Notes: generated from the sequence alone by a model not told the origin. Shown: positions 1 to 11,037, numbered from the stretch's first letter. The stretch is 64,000 nt of DNA from Dipteris shenzhenensis (GCA_047967505.1 CM106541.1), one strand, 5' to 3'. Translations and numbers: made by a program.

Positions 1-535
1 GGCTTCTCTTTCTGTGGTTGTATAGTTGATCTCTGCATCATTAAGTTGTCGACTAGCGAAGTAGAAGGGGTAGTCTTTCTTATGTTCACCAGGTTGACAA
101 AGCTCACTTCCAATTGCATACTTAGATCCATCAGTATGAACATGAAAATCAATATCCCAATTGGGAGATATAAGGATGGGTGTTGTGATTAGGCGCCACT
201 TTAAAAGCTCAAAGGCTTGGTCGCACTCTTCGGTCCATAAGAACTCCACTAATAATTTGTAAAGTGGTCTAGCTATCATGGCATACCGCAATATAAATCT
301 TCTATAATAGCCGGCATGTCCCATAAAGACCTGTTCACCTTTGGAATTTGTAGGAGGAGGCAATTCCATGATGATTTTGATTTTGTCCATGTCAGTTGCA
401 ATCCTTCTTCCAGACATTTGAAGTGGTCCTGTTTGTTTGAATGGATGCACAAATCATCCAAGAACACTCCTTGCTCCACTTTAAAGTGAGCACAACTGAG
501 CCTCACCATTCCTTTAAAAGGCAGGGTACGCAAAT
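1..535 (-). mobile_element. Ty3/gypsy reverse transcriptase-RNase H fragment, cut by the window edge
   Basis: The minus strand reads through the end of a gypsy RT and the start of its RNase H. From about 533 downward it shows FLDDLCIHSNKQDH (the RT segment with the catalytic DD). After a frameshift near 330 it gives GHAGYYRRFI (RT thumb), then FHVHTDGSK (first RNase H Asp) and FASRQLNDAEINYTTTEREA at 1-60. The element runs off the left edge. No LTR or integrase is visible, so this is a broken internal piece. The HVHTDGSK and CQPGEH wording differs from the chromovirus at 4.1-11.0 kb, so it is a different gypsy family. It probably lies in the intron upstream of the first visible polymerase exon, which is inference. 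Confidence 0.85.
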
Positions 536-1708
536 ATTATGGCAAACACACTGACTTTTTTGACTACCTATTTGATTCTCTGGTACTGAGAAGGCCTTCT
601 TAAAATTACCTACTATAACGATCTGCTTGGCCTAAAACAGTAAACAAATCAGCTAGATGGTGGCATTGAATGGAAATGGCACCAGATTTGGCGGATGAAT
701 GGAGTGGCTGCTGGATGACATAACAGCACAAAAGAATCTGTCTCAACTCTTAGGAAGTCTCTACATGGCTCAGAGGAGAGACCAGAGCAATGTCTGCAGC
801 TTACTCTTATCCTATACATAATCACTTGATTTTGGTCACCTCTCAATGACCGATAACTGGCACTTGAATAAGTGCATGCAGTTCCACAGCTATAAACAGT
901 TAGTTTCCATTTTGTGACACCATGTAGCTAACTGATATATATGAATGGCATCATTGACGCATTGAAGATCTAGCTATCCTCAACTAAGTACCCATGGTGA
1001 TGGTGTGATGCTGACTCACATTATTCTGATTAGATATCTTTTGAATGCCAAATAGTGTCGTGCAAATATTGTTTTGCTTGATGAGAATTTTGGGATTTGG
1101 AATCTGTAGACATACATATATACATTGTTTATATCATCGTAAATCTAACATTCATGACTACCTCAATACTCATATCCACTTACATCTCACTTACATCAGC
1201 AAGGAAATGAGCACATATATACTGTAGACATACATATATACTTTTGTTTTAGATCACCGTAATTCTAACATTCATGACTACCTCGATACTCATATCCACT
1301 AATATCAGCAAGCCAATGCACATGACATTAGAGTGGCTGAACTATAATTGTGCAAATTCAATGTATTTTAGAGACTCATATGAGATTTACATTAAGTGCT
1401 TATGTGCACTAATGATTCTCTGTCAGGATGCCTGAATCCTTTTTTCGGCTTGTTTGAGCACATTTGTTGTGAATTAAGTGAGAGTACTGGGAAAAAGTGA
1501 AGAATCAGTATCTGCAGCAATCCAGGATGTGCCTGTTTTCTGAGAAAAGATTCAGATTATCTCCATAAACAGAATCCTCTAAGCAGAAAACAAAGCATAC
1601 TCATGAAATGTCCAGTTTAGAAATATGAATCTTCATGAAAGATTGATAAAAGAAAAGTTGAACAAATGAATATTTCTTGCTATTTAGTACCGACCCCTAG
1701 TCTTGCAG
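536..1708. other. Non-coding stretch before the first visible host exon
   Basis: I see no recognisable gene here; open frames are short and unlike known families. It is AT-rich and carries an imperfect tandem duplication (1100-1316). The missing N-terminal coding exon of the polymerase gene should lie here or left of the window, but no ATG exon ending in a phase-0 donor with the expected residues was found. The end of the stretch (tagtcttgcag) is a good splice acceptor. Confidence 0.5.
1100..1316. repeat. Imperfect tandem duplication, period about 118 bp
   Basis: Two adjacent copies share ctgtagacatacatatatac, then taaatctaacattcatgac (or taattctaacattcatgac), then tactcatatccact. The copies start near 1102 and 1221. 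Scattered substitutions mark it as old. Confidence 0.75.
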
Positions 1709-1865
1709 ACACAAATTTCCGTTTTTGATAAGAGGGGAGAGTCAGCAATAAGACAGAGCCAGCTTACAGACTGCAGGCTTGGCCTCCCAAATGGTGAAGA
1801 TGAGTGCAAATCCTGTGGGGCAAAGGCAGTGCAGAATGGGGAAAAGGTGGTGCAGAATTGTGAAG
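1709..1865 (+). CDS. NRPD1/NRPE1-like: RNA polymerase IV/V largest subunit, clamp exon A (zinc site 1)
   Basis: This exon encodes the start of the clamp of an RNA polymerase largest subunit, in the nuclear Pol IV/V class specific to plants. In phase 0 it reads TQISVFDKRGESAIRQSQLT, then RLGLPNGEDECKSCGA, ending NCEG. LTDxRLGLPN followed by CxxCGA and CEGHFG (the last split over the next intron) is the first zinc-binding site of NRPD1/NRPE1; Pol I, II and III read differently around it. The acceptor is tcttgcag at 1701-1708 and the donor GT is at 1866. The exon has 157 nt, leaving one base that is completed by exon B. Known role of the family: Pol IV makes siRNA precursors and Pol V makes scaffold transcripts for RNA-directed DNA methylation. 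Whether this is the IV or V paralogue is not decided by these exons. Confidence 0.88.
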
Positions 1866-1971
1866 GTATGCACACTTACGCTCTTCCCAAGTTTGGTATT
1901 TTCATTCTCTTCGTAAAACGGCCTAAACATTTGGGAGCTGACTGCTATAATTGGTCTTCTTCTGTTTGCAG

Positions 1972-2090
1972 GGCATTTCGGACATCTTCGACTACCCAGT
2001 CCTATCTATCATCCCAATTACATATCTGAACTTGTTGAGATATTGAACAAACTGTGTCTGAATTGTCTTTCTTTGAAGAAAAAATCCAGG
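1972..2090 (+). CDS. NRPD1/NRPE1-like: RNA polymerase IV/V largest subunit, clamp exon B
   Basis: Joined to exon A, the split glycine codon is completed and the reading continues HFGHLRLPSPIYHPNYISEL, then VEILNKLCLNCLSLKKKSR. The GHFGH-L-LP-PIYHP-ELxxIL-CLxCL pattern is diagnostic for the NRPD1/NRPE1 clamp. The two cysteines of CLNC should form the first half of the second zinc site. The acceptor is tctgtttgcag ending at 1971 and the donor is AGG|GTAAAC at 2091. The 119-nt exon ends in phase 0. The intron between exons A and B is only 106 nt, in sharp contrast to the later introns. Confidence 0.9.
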
Positions 2091-2476
2091 GTAAACCCTT
2101 ACCTTTTTAAATCTCTGGAATGTATGTTTGTGTCCAGTTCTTATACTACTGCATACTTTACCTTCCGCTTTTAATATCTATTGCATACCAAGCCTCATAG
2201 CGACCTTAGATGCCTCGATTTCTGGAATAAAGTATGAGCTACAAATAGAATGAGGTTGATGATGATTAAAATAAAAAATGAGGCCACAACTTTTATGAGA
2301 TATGTGGCAAAGTGATGCGCATTAGGAGCCCTTCAGGCACTTTTCAGTCTCTTTTTCAGTATAGCAAAGGATTTGTCTCTGTAGGACTTCATTCAAGTGA
2401 ACTATGTTTTTTTTCTTCCCTCATCTCTTGTGGAGAATTCAACCTTAATCTCCTTAACTTAAGATTTCTTTTGCAG

Positions 2477-2674
2477 AAAAAGAAAGCCAGTCATTTTGAG
2501 GCGTGTACTCCTGACCAAATGATTGATGGGGATACTTTTATGAGTGCTGATGATAAAAGCTTCGTCAGGAAACACAAAGATGTCCCCAATAATGTGGAAG
2601 CAAAAATGGTGTCAGCTTTAGTGACAAATGCTGCCCAGTCAAACTGTCCAGAAGTGCTGACAAAACCCAAGCAG
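2477..2674 (+). CDS. NRPD1/NRPE1-like: RNA polymerase IV/V largest subunit, insertion exon C
   Basis: This 198-nt open segment has the acceptor ttcttttgcag ending at 2476 and the donor cag|gtaaaa at 2675. It is phase 0 at both ends, matching exon B. It encodes 66 residues beginning KKKASHFEACTPDQMIDGD and ending LTKPKQ. They resemble no domain I know and are not part of the conserved clamp; they would extend the loop between the two halves of zinc site 2. The assignment rests on splice sites, phase and position. An alternative is a cryptic exon, or retention of the longer reading frame to a stop near 2858. Confidence 0.65.
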
Positions 2675-4110
2675 GTAAAAGTACTTAACATCGTAATTTT
2701 TTCTGGCAGCTTATCTGTCATTAATTTCTGTCCATTTTTTATAAATGAGCTACAATGTGGAATTGGAGAAAGTGCACTAAAATTGTCGGCAAACATTGGA
2801 TCTGTGCTGGAGAAATATAGTAATGTTGGACTGGCTTGCATGTTAGTCGGTAGCAAATAAAGGATAACAAAAAGGTACGGGGTCGAAAACAGTATAGCAG
2901 AAAAGGTACAGGATCCAAAACAATATATATCTCACCCAGAAACTACAGCATTTCTCTGCTGGTCAGGGCCTTGTGCAAATTGTGTAATTGAAAGCAAAGT
3001 CAAACTTGATTAAGTAATAAAAACAGGCCTTATCAGACAACGAGACATAGGAATGTCTGATCCGAGTGGGGCAAAAAAATTGTTTATAAAAGCCTAAGGA
3101 GTACTGAAATTGGGAAATTACTAGGTAGCTCCATGGGACAATCTTGAGGACATGCAAACCAAGACTTGGAAGGACCCCCATCTTGAAGGAGGTGATGCTG
3201 CAAAGTCAGTGGTACACAAGGTATGTGCTGTGTGTCTTCTAGATGAAGCAAAAGAGCCGCAAACCATGAGGGGGGTAGGTGACCAAAGGTGGTGGGGGTG
3301 TAGATGTAGTCGGAGGGTAATACATGGACTAGGGATCAAGAGCAAGGGAAGCAGGAGGCTCAAGGGGTGGTGTTTGGAATGATGGTGGCAGATGGAATGG
3401 GAGGAGAAGCAGGTGAGGCTTTAAGGGATTGGGTGCTGAGGCATAAGATTATGGTGTTCTATTGCAAGGAGCCTTCCTAACGTGGAGGTGGGACAAGATG
3501 CTCACGAGAAGTGTACATATGAGTGGGCTCATAGCGTAGGCCAATAGGAACAGAGGAATCAGCTCTGGCTTCTCCCTTGCTGAATGGCTTTGCAAGCCTA
3601 CGTTTAGCCCCACGACATGGGTTCTAGTCATGTCAAAGTACAAGTAAATCTAGGTGAGCCACCCGCCACGAAATCAAGGATTCCACGGGCGATTGTAGGG
3701 TTCAAAGAGTTTGGTTTTTTGTTACTTTTGATGTTGGAGGCAATTGATATAAAATTCAAAGGTATTGTTACTCTATGTCTAGATGAACCTTCTCGATTTA
3801 TTGTTAAAAGTGGAGGTTTGATACCTTGCTTTAGAACATGTGAAGGCTTGGTAGTGAGTGCCAATGTTGGATAGGGTATAGATCAATGCCGCTCCATGTG
3901 TAGATGGGTCTTGTTGTGGTGAAGTCGTACATGTGCAATAGGATCCATGGTTAACAGTCCTTGAGACATGGTGCCTATCTTTGTACGCTATTCCGACTTA
4001 ACACCATTATGTAGGAGGGTGAAGAAAAACTTCTATTGGTGTGGATCTTGGAGATGGAGTTTGAGGAGGATGCGATTTGAAAATGGAGTAGACGGGCAAG
4101 GCTCATGAGA
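2675..4110. other. Intron, left part; no gene recognised
   Basis: This is the start of the 9.3 kb intron between exons C and D. It has no supported coding sequence. A weak 30-bp direct repeat (aaaaggtac...cgaaaacagtata, then aaaaggtac...ccaaaacaatata) sits at 2873-2930. The remainder may be decayed transposon, but I cannot assign it. Confidence 0.5.
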
Positions 4111-4115
4111 GACAA

Positions 4116-4570
4116 TGTTACGCACAAGTTGAGGTAACATGACCTCGGAAGGATCAGTCGACATTTTCCTTTAAAGGATCAATGTTTGTATTATATTTCT
4201 TTGGGCTTCATGTAAATGATAAAAAAGGAATCAAGGTCAAGGTCCTAGGCATCAAAAAATCCGAGTGAGTTCCAGGTGGATCTAAGGCTAAAGGGACCTA
4301 AATGCATTAAATGTGCCTAGGGGCAAATGGTTTCAATGATATCCCAAGAGAGGGGTAAATGATGCATTAAGGAGGGACCCTAGAATGAAGACATGTGGCA
4401 TACTAGATCCATCTAGATAATTTTGGGGCTTGGTGGAATTTTGTAAGCAGGAGCTTCACGTAATAGTTTTTGGAGAGCTTGCAACCACCGAGGTTGGCTG
4501 GGAGGACGATTAATGTGCCTATGCCTGTGATAGGAGAAAGAACAGAGGCGCAACAGATTTGCGCGTGTCA
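4116..4570 (+). repeat. 5' LTR of the chromovirus
   Basis: It runs from TGTTACGCACAAGTTGAGG to GCGCGTGTCA and is matched by the copy at 10573-11032. GACAA precedes it directly and the primer-binding site follows four bases later. Confidence 0.93.
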
Positions 4571-4573
4571 TTT

Positions 4574-4585
4574 TGGTATCAGAGC
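4574..4585 (+). promoter_or_regulatory. Primer-binding site (initiator-Met tRNA)
   Basis: TGGTATCAGAGC lies just inside the 5' LTR and is complementary to the 3' end of plant initiator methionine tRNA, the usual primer for plant LTR elements. Confidence 0.9.
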
Positions 4586-5188
4586 TAGGCAGGCGATTGG
4601 GAAAAGGGGGAGGTGGACGACATTGTGTTATTTGTTCATGATATCTGGATTGTGTACAGTGGCAAGTTAATAATTTGGTTAGTACTGAAGGCTGTGGGGG
4701 GCGTTCGAACCGTGGGTCAATTGCTGTGCGAAGTCCGTGTGTTACAATAGTTACGTAGATCAGTCTTCTTCGTCATCGGATTGATCACACTGCCCGCAGA
4801 GCTAGGCTTTTGTTGGTTGCGCTTGATCGTGAGCTCGTGTGAAGGGGTAGATACTACAGTATGTTTGTGGTCACAAAGCAGGTCATAAATGCAGATTTGG
4901 AGTGGACTATAGGGACTAGTTGATCTCTTCATGCAGCAAGAATTATAACCAGGGAGCTCTCTATGCCTTCTAAGCTTTGTTGGAGTATTTGCTTGTTAAT
5001 TTGCCTCCGTATTTGAGTTATTTCGGATTTACAGGAGTTTCCCTAGTATAGGGAAAAGTGGTTTTGGTTACAGGGTGATATATGCTTGGTTAGCTGTAAA
5101 TTTGGAAGTTGGACTTTCGAATTGTAATTACAGTTTCAAGTGGTGTTTTATTATTTAAAAAAAAAAAAAAAAACACCCATTGATCTAA

Positions 5189-6484
5189 ATGGAAGTAGAA
5201 GAAGAAGCTTCTAAGATGGATCCCGTAGAGTTGGGAGTCCGGCCGACCCCGCAGGTGTCGCGCCCAGCAGGTCATACACTATCTGGCAGAATTGCAATGT
5301 TAGAGGATGCCTTGCAACAGATTTTAGCGCAACAGTTACAAGCAAATGTAGGGCAATCTGAGCTCAGGAAAATGGTACATAGTATGTTTGCTAGATCATC
5401 TCGTGAGGAGAAATGTAAATCTCCAATGGAACTGGAGTCCAGTGTTTGTACGGTCGAGCCTAGGAGGGCTAAGGTGCCTAATATTGCCAATTATAGGCCA
5501 GAAAAGTATTCTGGTCGGATGTCTGACCGTAGTTCCGATATCATTGAGACTTGGTTACACAAATGGGACGAGGCCTTCACCATTTGTGAAATTAGGAATG
5601 ATATGAAGAAAATCTGCGAGGCCGCCCATATGTTTAATGAGGTAGCGGATAGGTGGTGGATAAAACGGCAGAAAGATGGAGTGGCATCCACTACTTGGGA
5701 GGGGTTTAAAAAGAAATTTACCTAACGAAGCATCTCGAGCTTGGGATCAGTATCGAAACCTTCGTCAGAGAAATTTATCAGTGGCGGAATACGCTGATAA
5801 GTTTAGAGAAAGTGTAATGAAGGTTGATGAACCCCTACCTCAATCAATCCAAGTACTTTGGATTGAATGATTGGATAAAGATGGAAGTTCGGGCTAAGTA
5901 TGCGAACATGCTAGATGAAGCAATTGCCATAGCCCTGAACTATGAGGATGCAAAAGGGAACAGACCAAGTGGGTTTGTGCAGGTTGGGACTCAGTATGGG
6001 TACCCGAAGAAAACTGGATTTAAGAAGAAGTAAATTAGCAAAGGGAGTGCCTCATAGCCTAGTGGTCAAGCCAAGCAGGCAAAACTAGTTGAGACTCCTA
6101 AAACAAGTACCACCATTGGAATGAAGAGAAAAGTAACACCAATGGCAGCCCGGGCTTGGTCGAAGTCTTCTTTGAACCCAGAGCAAAGAGAAAAAGCGAG
6201 GAGAGAAGGCTTATGTTTTGGATGCCTTCAACCTCATTAGTGAAAAGATTGTCGATCGTCGGATGGCTGAGATGGTGATCTCAGAATGCAACGTGGAAAT
6301 GGAGGGAAGTCCCAGAGCAGAACAGATGCAGATTCAGCTAGCGGGATCAAAAGGTCAGTATCTGTTTTGTTATGTGTGTCTGTTGCTAAGTTAGTAACTA
6401 GTGCACTTGATAATATCCTGTTAAAGCCCGCAGCAATGGGATATACAACCTTTAATGATACGGAGTTAATTAAGATGAAAGGCT
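5189..6484 (+). pseudogene. Chromovirus gag (capsid-nucleocapsid), frameshifted
   Basis: Gag starts MEVEEEASKMDPVELG at 5189. The capsid core follows: YRPEKYSGR at about residue 100, ETWLHKWDEAF, then WWIKRQKDGVASTTWEGFKK. The frame breaks at about 5725 and continues in another frame with AWDQYRNLRQRNLSVAEYAD, then changes again near 5860 to YANMLDEAIAIALNYED. A nucleocapsid zinc knuckle survives at about 6212-6250 as CFGCLQPH..KDC, but two stop codons (TAG, TGA) sit between its His and last Cys. The protein would package element RNA; it cannot be made intact from this copy. Confidence 0.85.
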
Positions 6485-7222
6485 GTTAGATTAGATATCA
6501 ATGCTCCACTCTCGTGTAACTACGCAGGAACCAGCTAACTCTACTTGTAAGCCCCCCCATATGAGGAGAAGGCATTTGAGTAGCTCGGTTATGTGGTAGG
6601 TCTTGGTTTGGACACCAGATGGGAGCCATGTGTGGCCTGATGGCTGGACGGCTTTAGATAGAGTTGGTACACTGTCAACTAGGCTACATGCAAGTGCGGG
6701 AAGGCATCCTATGACTGACCGCACTGAGGGTAGACGGAGCATTTCCCGGGGCAGCCCACTCTCGGGTTGCAAGGCCCATTTGGAGCCCTAGATGATCCCG
6801 GATGGTTGTGGACCGAACGGATACCGTAGGTTAGTTGCTCTATTTTGCGCCACAGTTCTATCGTGTGGTCGATGGCCTATTTCGGGACCGACCTCCAGTC
6901 GGCCGGTTTGGGTGGATTGAGTCGGTCTCCCAATTGGGTCTAACTGACTACGATTGCTGGCTATATAAGAGCAAGCCCGTGAAGCGCATTATCATCACTG
7001 GCTACAGCAACCCTAATTCCTTAGCATCCAGCCTCCGTTCTCTACTGTTTTCAGCACGCCATCGAAGCTTCTCACACAGGAGCACACGGCTGGGAGGCAG
7101 CGCCATCTATTGTATCAGTTTTACAGTAATCAAATTTTTGATTCTCCATACTATCTGCTTTTCTCTCTTGCATACGAGATCCTGTTATCTGTTGAGCACA
7201 TACGTTGTATTGTTTTCTTACA
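6484..7222 (+). mobile_element. Solo LTR inserted between chromovirus gag and protease
   Basis: A 739-bp block begins TGTTAGATTAG and ends TTTTCTTACA. It lies between gag-side sequence and the protease domain, which otherwise are expected to be adjacent. The flanks are AAGGC on the left and AGGGC on the right, a 5-bp target duplication with one later change. Inside is a TATA-like ctatataagagc (6960-6971). It has no coding sequence, so it is the remnant of a different LTR element that lost its body by LTR-LTR recombination. Near position 60 of the LTR it carries a motif shared with the LTR-S family (see 16014 and 18044). Confidence 0.8.
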
Positions 7223-7660
7223 AGGGCAAGTAGCTAATCATGATGTCATTGTGTTATTTGACTCAGTGTCAACGCACAATATAATCAACTCCAAGCTTGT
7301 AAAGAGGCTGAAACTAAAGACTAGCCCATCTGACTATGCATATACAGTCAGAATGGCAGATGGAAGTTCAACTGAAGTATGGGACCAAAGGGTTACCCAA
7401 CTGGAGCTTCCAATTCAGGACTATGCTGAGAAGCTTGATTTTGAAATGACTAAGCTTGCTCATGCAGACATAGCCCTGGGTAAGGCTTGGCATTCTAGGA
7501 AGAATCCAGCCATAGATTGGAAAAAGCACATTTATCAATTCAAGATGAATGATGTGCTGTATGTCTTACGAGGTGAAAAAGATATACCTCAAGGACCCTT
7601 GGTTTCCGTAATGGAAATTCGAAAAGCTCAAGAAGAGTTTTTGTTTCTTTGTACAGCATC
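7223..7660 (+). pseudogene. Chromovirus aspartic protease
   Basis: The frame reads [20 protein letters not shown]. This is the retropepsin active-site region, normally a D-S/T-G triad; here the Gly is replaced by Val (DSV), which should abolish cleavage. Residues up to about 7550 (AIDWKKH) form the protease and linker. It is continuous with the RT frame to the stop at 8043. Downstream of the solo LTR the frame is otherwise open, so the substitution is the main visible defect. Confidence 0.8.
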
Positions 7661-9113
7661 GGTAGAGCCGATTGATGATTCTTCGACTAGCACTGATGTT
7701 GTCCAAAATGGAGAGATGGCCAAGCTGGCTGATCAAATAGCAGAGGAGTTCTCTGATTGTTTTAGGGATGTGCTACCTTATGGGTTACCTCCAGAGCGAA
7801 ATGTTCAGCATAAGATTGAACTAATCCCGGGGGCAGAACCTGTAAATAGACCTCCCTATACGTTGAGTTTTACCGAAGAAGCGGAGGTACGAAGACAACT
7901 GGAAGAATACCTCAAGTTGGGGCATATTCAACCAAGTTTCTCACCTTTTGCTTCGCCAGTGATATTAAAGAAGAAGAGAGATGATACTTTTCGCCTCTGT
8001 ATAGATTACAGAGCATTGAATAATATCACAATCAAGCACAGGTAGTCGATGGCTCGGATCGATGATTTGCTAGATGCATTACATGAGGCCGTAGTTTTCA
8101 GTAAGATAGATCTTAAATGTGGCTACCATCAGATCTGTATTAGAGCCGAGGATGTGCATAAAACCGCTTTTAGAAGCAGGTTTGGACATTATGAGTTTTT
8201 GGTAATGCCCTTTGGACTTACGAATGCTCCAGCTACATTCGTCATGCTTATGAACGATTTACTATGTCCATATATCGGAAATGTTGTAGTACACTTTATT
8301 GACGATATTCTGGTATTCAGTAAAAGTATTACTGAGCATCATGAACACTTAAGAATAGTGTTCAGTACTTTGAGGAAAGCCAGTCTGTATGTAAATAAAA
8401 AGAAAACTATACTGTTTATGGTAAGACTTGAATATTTAGGATTCATAATTACTCCTGAGGGGGTAGAAATGGATCCAAAGAAAGTGGCTGCGATACTGAC
8501 TTGGCCAATCCCTCAGAGTTTGACCGCTTTGCGATCATTCTTGGGATTTGTTCAATTTTATCGAAGGCATATCAAAGGATATTCTGAGATAGTATCGCCA
8601 TTGATTGATCTGACCTCAGATAAAGTACCTTTTATATGGAGACAAAATCAACAGGAAAGTTTTAACACCATAAAACAAGCTGTGGTCTCATGACCGGTGT
8701 TAAAAATAGTTGATCCCCACAAACCGTTTTTCCTTGAAACCGATGCAAGTGGCATTGCGGTAAGAGTAGTTCTCCTCCAAGAGGGAAGGCTAGTAGCCTT
8801 TGAAAGCAAGAAGCTTTCTCCCTCTCAACGAAATTGGCCAACTCATAAATTAGAGTTGTATGCTGTTGTTCATGCTTTGGAAACATGGAGACATTATTTG
8901 TATGGATCAGAGTTTTATGTTGATGTTGATTATGATACTCTGAAACATTTTTGTAAACAACTTGACTTGAGAGGTGGTCAAGCTAGGTGGGCAGAACTCA
9001 TGCAGGAGTTTAACTTGACGATTCGGTACCGAAGAGGAAAGGATAATAAAGTTGTTGATGCGTTGTCACGCATTATGCATAATATTAGAGAGTGCTCTGA
9101 TGACCGAGATTAG
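7661..9113 (+). pseudogene. Chromovirus reverse transcriptase and RNase H
   Basis: RT runs from the linker motif [14 protein letters not shown] through [20 protein letters not shown], then FSKIDLKCGYHQI, PFGLTNAPATF and FIDDILVFS (the YxDD box as FIDD), to LGFVQFYRRHI. RNase H begins FFLETDASGIA and continues with KLELYAVVHALETWRHYL and the tail VDALSRI. Stops interrupt at 8043-8045 (after IKHR) and 8691-8693 (at the RT/RNase H boundary). The enzyme would copy element RNA into DNA and remove the RNA strand; this copy cannot encode it as one protein. Confidence 0.92.
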
Positions 9114-10275
9114 AGAAACTCAAAAGGTGGACGAGTTCGTCAGAGCCTTTGGCCTAAGGCTCATGTATTCAAACCTGGGGAAAAGGATGACCTGGCATCT
9201 AGAAAAGACCAAACTTATGCAAGATATGCCATAAGGGATGGTATGCTGAAAAGAAATGGCAAGGTAGTAGTACCTAATCAGAATGATATCAGGCAGAGAG
9301 TCATTCAACAATGCCATGATAGCCCATGTGCGGGACATCGAGAAGTCGAGAAGACATATGATCTCGTGAGACGAGATTTCTTTTGGCCAAAGATGAAAAA
9401 GCATATTCATGAATATGTGACACTTTGTTTTTCGTGAGGCAGAGCGGGTGCAGCCACCCGGACTTTTACAGCCCTCGGAGATACCACTAGGTAGGTGGGA
9501 GAGCATTTTCATAGACTTTATTGTAGGTCTGCCTACGACACAAGGTGGATATGATTCTATCCTTGTGGTGGTTGATTGTCTTACCAAGATGGCTCACTTC
9601 ATTCCAACTAGAGAGTCTGTTAGTGCCCCGCAAGTGGCGGATTTGTTTATTAGACATATATTTCGTTTGCATGGATTACCCAAATCCATAGTGGCAGACA
9701 GAGATGTCAAATTTACCGGTCATTTTTGGACAGCGGTGTTTGAGACACTAAGGATTGAGTTGGGAATGAGTAGTGGGGATCATCCAGAAACGGATGGTCA
9801 GACGGAAAGAATCAACTAAATTTTAGAGGATATGCTTAGAGCATATGTGTCATTGAGGCAACATACATGAGACAAGTGGTTGCCACTGTTAGAATTTGCC
9901 TACAATGATAGAAAACATTCCTCTACAGGGTTTAGTCTATTTGAGCTGAACTATGGTTATAGACCAGCAAATCCAACTATAGTTGGAATACCTCAGAAAG
10001 TGCCTAGTGCCGCGAACTTTGTGGTTCAGATGTGGGAGATGCTAGCACTTGCGAGAGCTAACATCCGCCAAGCTATGGATAGAGCTAAGGCGTATGCGGA
10101 TGAAAACCGATCCGCTAGAGAATTTAAGGAAGGAGAAAAAGTTTTTCTCAGAGTTCCTTCACACTCTAAGTCTTTGACTACAGGAGAGTGTGCTAAATTA
10201 TCACCTCGATATTGGGGGCCATGGTTAATTCTAAAAAGAATAGGCAAGGTAGCCTATAAATTAGAATTGCCATAG
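9114..10275 (+). pseudogene. Chromovirus integrase core
   Basis: The zinc-binding N-terminus is recognisable as HDSPCAGHREVEKTYD, then RRDFFWPKMKKHI, and breaks at a stop near 9435. The catalytic core follows: FIDFIVGLPTTQGGYDSI (first Asp), IVADRDVKFTGHFW (second Asp), then HPETDGQTERIN (Glu), with a stop right after. The post-core part LLEFAYNDRKHSSTGFSLFE and the GPWLILKRIGKVAYKLELP segment continue to a stop at 10273. Confidence 0.9.
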
Positions 10276-10284
10276 GGTTGTAAG

Positions 10285-10560
10285 GTGCACCCAGTGTTTC
10301 ATGTTTCTCGTTTAAAGAAATTTTTACATACGAGTGACTCACTAATCGAGGGTGTTGTTTTGTTTCAAGAGATAGAGGATAATGCAAGACGCAAACCAAC
10401 AGGAATCTTGGACCGAGGAACAATGCAAGTACGCAATCGAAAGATACCCACGGTGTTGGTTGCATGGCATGGTCTACCTCCATCAGAAGCTACCTGGAAA
10501 TCCGTATACCAGTTACGGAGAGTGTTCCCAGACTTTATCATCGAGGACGCTGATGCTTGA
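10285..10560 (+). CDS. Chromovirus integrase C-terminus with chromodomain
   Basis: After HPVFHVSRLKKF, the usual end of the integrase, comes ILDRGTMQVRNR, then PTVLVAWHGLPPSEATWK and the tail FPDFIIEDADA. The LVxWxGLPPxEATW signature is the chromodomain of chromoviruses, which steers integration toward particular chromatin. The aromatic cage appears only partly conserved. The polypurine tract begins right at the stop codon. Confidence 0.85.
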   Translation: MHPVFHVSRLKKFLHTSDSLIEGVVLFQEIEDNARRKPTGILDRGTMQVRNRKIPTVLVAWHGLPPSEATWKSVYQLRRVFPDFIIEDADA

Positions 10561-10572
10561 AGAGGGAAGGAA
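10558..10572 (+). promoter_or_regulatory. Polypurine tract of the chromovirus
   Basis: Purine-only TGAAGAGGGAAGGAA directly precedes the 3' LTR start TGTTACGC. This is the expected plus-strand primer site. Confidence 0.85.
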
Positions 10573-11032
10573 TGTTACGCTCAAGTTGAGGTAACATGAC
10601 CTCGGAAGGGTCAGTCGACATTTTCCTTTAAAGGATCAATGTTTATATTATATTTCTTTGGGCTTCATGTAAATGATAAAAAAGGAATCAAGGTCAAGGT
10701 CCTAGGTGAGGGTGATATGGCACTAGACTAAGTGGATCTAAGGTTAAAGGGACCTAAATGCATTAAATGTGCCTAGGGGCAAATGGTTTCAATGATATCC
10801 CAAGAGAGGGGTAAATGATGCATTAAGGAGGGACCCTAGAATGAAGACATGTGGCATACTAGATCCATCTAGGGAATTTTGGGGCTTGGTGGAATTTTGT
10901 AAGCAGGAGCTTCACGTAACAGTTGATTTTTTTGGAGAGCTTGCAACCACCGAGTTTGGCTAGGAGGACGATTAATGTGCCTATGCTCGGGATTGGAGAA
11001 AGAACAGGGGCGCAACAGATTTGCGCGTGTCA
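10573..11032 (+). repeat. 3' LTR of the chromovirus
   Basis: It runs from TGTTACGCTCAAGTTGAGG to GCGCGTGTCA and is followed by the target duplication GACAA. Compared with the 5' LTR it has scattered point changes, an insertion near 10922, and a diverged block near 10708-10730. Confidence 0.93.
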
Positions 11033-11037
11033 GACAA

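Larger units (their letters stand above)
4111..11037 (+). mobile_element. Complete but inactive Ty3/gypsy chromovirus
   Basis: This element is bounded by a 5-bp target duplication, GACAA at 4111-4115 and 11033-11037. It has 455-bp and 460-bp LTRs starting TGTTACGC and ending GTGTCA, an initiator-Met tRNA primer site, gag, protease, RT, RNase H, integrase and a C-terminal chromodomain, in that order. That order plus the chromodomain make it a chromovirus. It is dead: gag has a frameshift and stops, protease has a changed active-site motif and is separated from gag by a solo LTR, and stops fall in RT (8043), after RT (8691), and in integrase. The LTRs differ by scattered substitutions plus one unalignable block (4232-4258 against 10708-10730), so insertion is not recent. 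It sits in an intron of the polymerase gene in the sense orientation. Confidence 0.95.

Noticed and set aside
1045-1227. Candidate first exon of the polymerase gene
   Set aside because: The frame falls in a tandem repeat and lacks the expected N-terminal residues and donor.
2491-2856. 121-residue minus-strand frame
   Set aside because: It is the antisense shadow of exon C and the following intron.
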